Of a stretch of DNA of 57,455 nucleotides, positions 52,932 through 57,455 are shown piece by piece (the first letter of the stretch is position 1; each line of letters begins with the position of its first letter). The stretch comes from Guillardia theta CCMP2712 (taxonomy: Eukaryota; Cryptophyceae; Pyrenomonadales; Geminigeraceae): contig NW_005434609.1 in NCBI RefSeq assembly GCF_000315625.1, positions 419,503 through 476,957 on the forward strand, given 5' to 3'. Below the pieces are notes generated by a model, which saw only the letters and a list, made by a program, of their open reading frames with translations, was not told the DNA's origin and did not search any database. The position numbers were made by a program, and so were the translations under genes.

Positions 52932-55900
52932 GGTTGGTAAGTTAGTCAATGCAGCCCTAGAAGGCAAAGCTGAGGTTCTCAACAAGACAGCGAGAGTACG
53001 CCTCCTGCCAAAAAATCAATTCTGTCACATTCTCGAAAACATGCGGCCAATATGCGTCATGTCAACGCTTACTCGACTAGTTCAGGCAATCCTGGCGCAT
53101 CGTCTGAGTAAGACAGTAGAAGCAAATAACGTCCTCACAAACTTCCAGGAGGGGTTCCGTCCAGGCAGAAGCACAAGTCGGCAGGCTCATCGACTGATCT
53201 CGATCGTAGAAGAAGCAGAAGAGGCCAAAACGTCCCTCATTCTCTTGTACCTGGACTTTGCGAACTTCTTTAACAATGTGGCGATCGAGGTGGTCGAGCA
53301 GGCAATGAACAGCCTAGGCTTCCATCCTGAAGACATTAGAACTGTGATAGCCTGCAACAGTGGAGTCGAACTGCAAATACAAACAAACGAGTTCAACACA
53401 GGGAAAATACCTCTAATGATCGGGCTGCCACAAGGTGGAGCAAGTAGCCCACAACTGGCCAACTTGGTGCTATGCATCCTCTCTAGGCAATTGGACAAGT
53501 GCAGCACAGGAACAACAAACAACCTGTCCTTCGCCGATGACATGGTACTCATCGCACACACGATGAAAGAAATGCGAGAGTTGGTAGCAGTGGTGGATTC
53601 CTTCTGCAAATGGTCAGGACTGCAAATCAACAATAAGAAATCAGAGATAACCAGCTTCGACTATGCTCGCAAGGGAGAGGTTCCTGGTGCGAACAAAATA
53701 ACGGTCATGGGGGAACCTGTCGAAGCCCTACCGGCTACTAAACCGTTCAAATATCTCGGCTATCGCATCTCTCTGTGGAAGGAAGAAAGACGAAGAATAA
53801 AGGGCTGCCCTTTCACTTGGGGAGAACGAGCATACGTCTTTGAAAAAACCAAAGAACTGATCAACAATATCAGCTCGTCGAGTTATACTCCTGCGCAAAA
53901 ATTTTACCTGGTGAAAGTTGGAATTCTCAACGTCTTTCGCTACTCCGCAGTCATGACTGGATGGACTTGGCGAGACCTACAAGAATTAGATCAACTGTGG
54001 ATACGAGCTTTTAAAAAAGCGTTAGGCCTAAGCAAAAGTACAGGGAATGGTATATTCTACCTGCCAACAGAGAATGGAGGGCTGCAGGTCCCTCATCCTG
54101 CCCCAATCCTAGGGAGAGCAGCGTTACGATACATCGAACGAGAAGTGAATAGTAAGCATGGTGGAGACATCCAAGATAGACTGATATCTAAACTCAGAAA
54201 CTCGTGCGTAAAATGGGGGTGTCAAACAATGCTCGAGCTCCAAAGAGAAATGAATTTTCGAACTATGGAGCGGGATGTGGTGCGGGGACCCGAAGCTTTA
54301 GCAGTCTGGCTGACGGAAAAACTAAACACGAGGATCAGCTGGGCCCATATAGAAGCAGGTCACCTACCTGGAAGCATCTCCCTCCTTCATAGGATGGAGG
54401 ATATGGTGGCAAACTTGAACGACTGTAACAGACCACAAGGCTGGACGACCTTCCAAGCCTTATGGAGGCAACTCCCGAAACTCCAATTCTCCTTGCTACG
54501 CAATGTACGACCTATCGCGGACGAAGAACTGCATTTGCCAAGGAAGCTCTGGCCTTTCCCAAGGCAACGCGAGGAGGCGGAGGGGATCGTAATGCAATTG
54601 CTACAAGAAAATGTCATCTGGGTAAGCAGCGTCAACAGAGCATCGGGAACAAAGAGGAAAAGACGAGAGGTTGTCACACAGGATAGTGCTACAACCCGAA
54701 AACGAAAGTCACACCCGCAATCAGAGGAGGACCGGGAGGAGACATCCAAAAAGCATCGGGAAGCAGCAGAAGAGAGAAGGCCACACCCAGCTCATGCAAA
54801 CACAAGATCCCTCATGGCTAAATTACTAGGCAATCTGGATCAACAGGAACACCTTATCCTAAAAGGTAAGGAAAGTTTCAAAATCAAGGGCGACATAGCA
54901 ATCATGGACCGGCCCAGAAGTCACACGGGCCAAGAACAAGACATCAAAGAAGCCGAACCTTCCCTTCGCTCGGCGCCATTTGCGAGGAAAGAAGATGAAG
55001 ATGGCGCCAAGAACCCAGAGAAGACAGAGATCCTACTGCAAATTGCTAAGCATATCAGCAAAAAACACAACAGCTTACTCAACTCGCAAGCTTGGTGGGA
55101 ACATCTAACCACCGCCATGGCTGAAATTCGAGATAGACAACAAGGCCTTCCGCTGTCGTACGAATTTCTAGAACACTTGGGGATGCTCGCTGAAACAAAA
55201 CAGTTCAGCAACTGGCCCACCCTCTATCACCCGACAATCCAGGCCGCAACAGACAGCTTGCAGGACGACGAGGTTCGACGTGAAATAATATGGATCGACC
55301 AACAGGAGCAATACCTCAGCCACGCCGCATGCGAGTCCGGAACAATCATGATCGGATGGAACCAAACTTGCTTCAGGAAAGAAATCCCTGACGGCTTCAT
55401 GCTAGTCGGTAAGGTACCTAAAGGATCAGAAATATGTTACGCTGCAAATTTCTGGAGGACGGGCGATCGGAGCCTCAGGAAGTCACAAGACGACCTGATT
55501 GTCTACTGCAAAGAGTCGGAACAAGAGAGAATAATTGTCCAACTCACAGTACACCTGATCCCTGAACGGGAGGAGCTACAAGAATACCGAAGGAAGCAAA
55601 ACGAAAACTATCAAGCCTCGGCCAAACAGGAGAAGAACAGGAACCACGTGTGGTCCGCAATCCACGGCGACATATCACGAAACAGGAAGGGTCGATCAAT
55701 GTCGATAGGATACAGCACGCAAGAAAAGGAAGGAGAGCAGGAACGCGGAGCGATCAAGATACACGGAAAATGTAGCGTCATCAGAGCACATACCATCGCA
55801 CTCTGCATACTCCTACAAGCGATTTGGGAACAAAGAGGCAAACAGAAAACAATCAGGAAAATCTTCGTCCTCTTTAAATCAACCCGAATGCATCGCTTTC

Positions 55901-57018
55901 TTACGGACACCCTCAGATGGTCTACCATGCAGTATGAAGACGAGCTCGTATACGACTTGGCAGGAAGACTGCAGGAATGCCTGAGCAAATTTCAGCGGGA
56001 AGGCATTGAGATCAACCTCTCTCTGATCGCAGACCACACCGTAGTGCAAGAAGCTGCAGAGGAAGCTCGCAAGGGAAAATCCTCCTTCTCCTCCACGTGG
56101 GAAAGGGCCCTCATCGACAGCGACTTGGGATTCTGCATTGCAGACGAAGAGAACTTCAAGCCGGGGATGGATCGACTGAAAATATGGGATAAGATAATCA
56201 GAGAAGAACAACTGGAACTGAGGAGGAAAGAAGCCCCCCTTACCTTGACGGAAACCTTTCTCCTGGAACCACAAGTGGGCAGAAGGATCCTAGGTCGAGC
56301 CTTACAGAGGTGTCGAGGATCAGTACTTCGGACAGCCATCCAAGCTATTACCTGGTCAGCACCTACGAGGAAAAAGCTGTTCCAGTGGAAGAAGACGACA
56401 TCCCCCTGTTGCCCATGGTGCGAAGGCAGGGAAGAAAGCTGGGTGCATATCCAGCTAGCCTGCAAAGAATTTGAGCTCATGATCGCTTTGGCACACAACA
56501 GAGTAATGGAGACAATCAAGGGATGCCTGACAGAAAGCTGGAAGAAGAAAAGTGTTGAACAGGAGAGTTGGTGGCAAACGCCAATCAACTCTATGACAGG
56601 GCTAGGACTGACTGCACCAGAGCACGGCAATCTTATACCAGATGGGCTCTGCTACTTCAGAGGGAGCAATCGCATTGTGCTGGTGGAGATAGCAAGAACT
56701 TCAGAGTTCACGGGCGAGGGAAGCAGTCTGGCAAACCTGAAAGCAAAGTTTCAGGAGAAAGAACAGAAATATGCAGCACTGCGGGCAGAGATGACAAGTA
56801 GGAGCGACAACACAGAGGTCATACAAGCCACGTTCATTGCAGGAGTGAGAGGCAGTATTATGGAGCGGGAATGGACCACAAATTTCCGGAACTTGCTCAT
56901 GGACGAGGATATGATTGACAGAGCCATGACCAAGATAGTCATCCAGCTGCTCGAAGTGCAACACATGCTGTGGACCTCAAGGAGACGAGGAGACACGACC
57001 AACAGAGAACAAGCATGA
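52930..57018 (+). CDS. Reverse transcriptase / RNase H-like / CCHC / restriction-like endonuclease polyprotein of unit B
   Basis: The ORF copies element RNA into DNA at a nick that the protein makes itself. RT motifs (residues counted from 52678): ENMRPICVMSTLTRLVQAIL (120-139), FQEGFRPGRSTSRQ (156-169), motif A YLDFANFFNNV with Asp193, motif B GLPQGGASSPQLANL (249-263), motif C FADD (285-288), then FKYLGYRIS. A basic linker (KRKRREVVTQ; TTRKRKSHPQ) could be a nuclear signal. Residues about 990-1135 have the layout of RNase H (HGDIS; HTIALCILLQAI; LIADHTVVQEAAEEARKG), but the usual Glu and second Asp are absent. A CCHC knuckle, C-x2-C-x8-H-x4-C (CPWCEGREESWVHIQLAC), is at 1245-1262. The endonuclease has IPDGLCYFRGSNRIVLVEIA (PD-x14-E) and downstream KEQKY. 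TGA is at 57016-57018. The true start was lost with the 5' inversion, so this copy is probably inactive, though the remaining frame is intact. Confidence 0.9.
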   Translation: MVGKLVNAALEGKAEVLNKTARVRLLPKNQFCHILENMRPICVMSTLTRLVQAILAHRLSKTVEANNVLTNFQEGFRPGRSTSRQAHRLISIVEEAEEAKTSLILLYLDFANFFNNVAIEVVEQAMNSLGFHPEDIRTVIACNSGVELQIQTNEFNTGKIPLMIGLPQGGASSPQLANLVLCILSRQLDKCSTGTTNNLSFADDMVLIAHTMKEMRELVAVVDSFCKWSGLQINNKKSEITSFDYARKGEVPGANKITVMGEPVEALPATKPFKYLGYRISLWKEERRRIKGCPFTWGERAYVFEKTKELINNISSSSYTPAQKFYLVKVGILNVFRYSAVMTGWTWRDLQELDQLWIRAFKKALGLSKSTGNGIFYLPTENGGLQVPHPAPILGRAALRYIEREVNSKHGGDIQDRLISKLRNSCVKWGCQTMLELQREMNFRTMERDVVRGPEALAVWLTEKLNTRISWAHIEAGHLPGSISLLHRMEDMVANLNDCNRPQGWTTFQALWRQLPKLQFSLLRNVRPIADEELHLPRKLWPFPRQREEAEGIVMQLLQENVIWVSSVNRASGTKRKRREVVTQDSATTRKRKSHPQSEEDREETSKKHREAAEERRPHPAHANTRSLMAKLLGNLDQQEHLILKGKESFKIKGDIAIMDRPRSHTGQEQDIKEAEPSLRSAPFARKEDEDGAKNPEKTEILLQIAKHISKKHNSLLNSQAWWEHLTTAMAEIRDRQQGLPLSYEFLEHLGMLAETKQFSNWPTLYHPTIQAATDSLQDDEVRREIIWIDQQEQYLSHAACESGTIMIGWNQTCFRKEIPDGFMLVGKVPKGSEICYAANFWRTGDRSLRKSQDDLIVYCKESEQERIIVQLTVHLIPEREELQEYRRKQNENYQASAKQEKNRNHVWSAIHGDISRNRKGRSMSIGYSTQEKEGEQERGAIKIHGKCSVIRAHTIALCILLQAIWEQRGKQKTIRKIFVLFKSTRMHRFLTDTLRWSTMQYEDELVYDLAGRLQECLSKFQREGIEINLSLIADHTVVQEAAEEARKGKSSFSSTWERALIDSDLGFCIADEENFKPGMDRLKIWDKIIREEQLELRRKEAPLTLTETFLLEPQVGRRILGRALQRCRGSVLRTAIQAITWSAPTRKKLFQWKKTTSPCCPWCEGREESWVHIQLACKEFELMIALAHNRVMETIKGCLTESWKKKSVEQESWWQTPINSMTGLGLTAPEHGNLIPDGLCYFRGSNRIVLVEIARTSEFTGEGSSLANLKAKFQEKEQKYAALRAEMTSRSDNTEVIQATFIAGVRGSIMEREWTTNFRNLLMDEDMIDRAMTKIVIQLLEVQHMLWTSRRRGDTTNREQA

Positions 57019-57061
57019 AGGATATAAGATGGTTGGAAGATGAAGGGGTAAATATCAACGA

Positions 57062-57345
57062 GGACAGATCACAAGGGAAGCCTCAAAAGCTAGCAACCAG
57101 GATCAGCATGGCTGGGAAGGGGCAAGGACACAGAAGACAGATGAAGACGAAAGGGCAACGGTCAACGGACAGACCGAAGGTAAAGCCTCATAGGCGAAAA
57201 ACAACCAACATGGCAAGGAAGGGGCAAGGACACAGGAGACAGATGGATGACGACAGGGGAAAGGTCAACAAGGACAGACTGACGGGGAAGCTTCACAGGC
57301 GGCAGGCGGGGAAGGGACATGGACTTAGCGCAAAAACTGGACAGG
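57062..57345 (+). repeat. 105-bp tandem repeats in the 3' UTR of unit B
   Basis: Units begin GGACAGATC / GGACAGACC / GGACAGACT at 57062, 57167 and 57272 (period 105). Each contains AAGGGGCAAGGACACAG or a derivative. The third unit is incomplete. The repeats are diverged from each other and unrelated to the 76-bp repeats of unit A. Confidence 0.85.
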
Positions 57346-57455
57346 TGGGACGGTTACACTGAAACCGTCAACCCGGGCCCGGAGGAGACACGGCCGCACC
57401 GGCGGCTCGGAACTGAGGACTATGGAAACAACAGAAACAGCGAAACAACGATAGA
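57346..57455. other. Right end of window: start of another GC-rich island
   Basis: From 57368 the sequence shows CCCGGGCCCGGAGG and CGGCCGCACCGGCGGC, like the GC-rich dispersed repeats elsewhere. No telomere units are present in these last 110 bases. Confidence 0.4.

Larger units (their letters stand above)
52669..57361 (+). mobile_element. Retroelement unit B: non-LTR retrotransposon with RT and restriction-like endonuclease, 5'-inverted
   Basis: Starts at the telomere junction with an inverted fragment (52671-52931), then the RT-bearing ORF in sense orientation, then 105-bp 3' repeats. It has the same orientation as unit A and as the telomere G-strand. The right end is not certain: unit-like sequence stops near 57345 and GC-rich island sequence begins at about 57368. 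No LTRs and no intron, consistent with a LINE-type element. Confidence 0.8.

Overview
The window is nuclear DNA of a unicellular photosynthetic eukaryote with a complex (secondary) plastid. A cryptophyte of the Guillardia type fits best. The evidence is dense genes on both strands broken by GT-AG introns of about 40-100 bases, plant-type TTTAGGG telomere units, and predicted proteins that start with a signal peptide followed by a transit-like stretch. One of these has Phe right after the predicted cleavage site and two carry an LRGG motif. The taxon is an inference; there is no rRNA or organelle gene to confirm it. Exon boundaries were read by eye, so gene ends are approximate unless a start or stop is stated.

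Layout, 0-10 kb: the C-terminal part of a plasma-membrane-type Ca2+-ATPase (+) faces a very long, intron-rich minus-strand gene region. That region has leucine-rich repeats (about 5.3-10 kb) and then exons with a membrane segment (1.5-5 kb). Its introns are full of ATC/CAT, CCT, GACT and GGGA microsatellites and small minisatellites. 10-31 kb: GC-rich dispersed repeat, DEAH-box RNA helicase with a secretory presequence (+), a small gene (-), MFS transporter (-), ParB-like nuclease-fold protein with a signal peptide (+), a nucleolin-like protein with three RRMs and an RGG tail (-), and a divergently transcribed ankyrin protein with a plastid-type presequence (+). A small membrane coiled-coil protein (+) then overlaps tail-to-tail with a long coiled-coil gene (-). 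31-46 kb: TTC7-like TPR protein (+), an unresolved gene (+), R2R3 MYB factor (-), a Gly/Asn-rich protein (+), a zinc finger-GYF splicing-type protein (-), a short helical gene (-) and a Dpy-30 motif protein (-).

46-57 kb is a different world: retroelement relics, a broken gene that runs into telomere repeats, then two retroelement units in the same orientation, each preceded by interstitial TTTAGGG repeats. Unit A has only a Gag-like ORF with four 76-bp repeats at its 3' end. Unit B has a reverse transcriptase ORF with a degenerate RNase H-like region, a CCHC knuckle and a PD-(D/E)XK endonuclease, plus 105-bp 3' repeats and a 5' inversion. The G-rich telomere strand and both units point to the right, as expected for an array built toward a chromosome end. 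The architecture resembles the Drosophila HeT-A/TART division of labour but uses a different endonuclease class. This is the strongest candidate for an undescribed system here.

A second theme is RNA-handling proteins (DEAH helicase, nucleolin) with plastid-route presequences. If real, these would be candidates for nucleus-encoded proteins sent to the periplastid compartment or nucleomorph.
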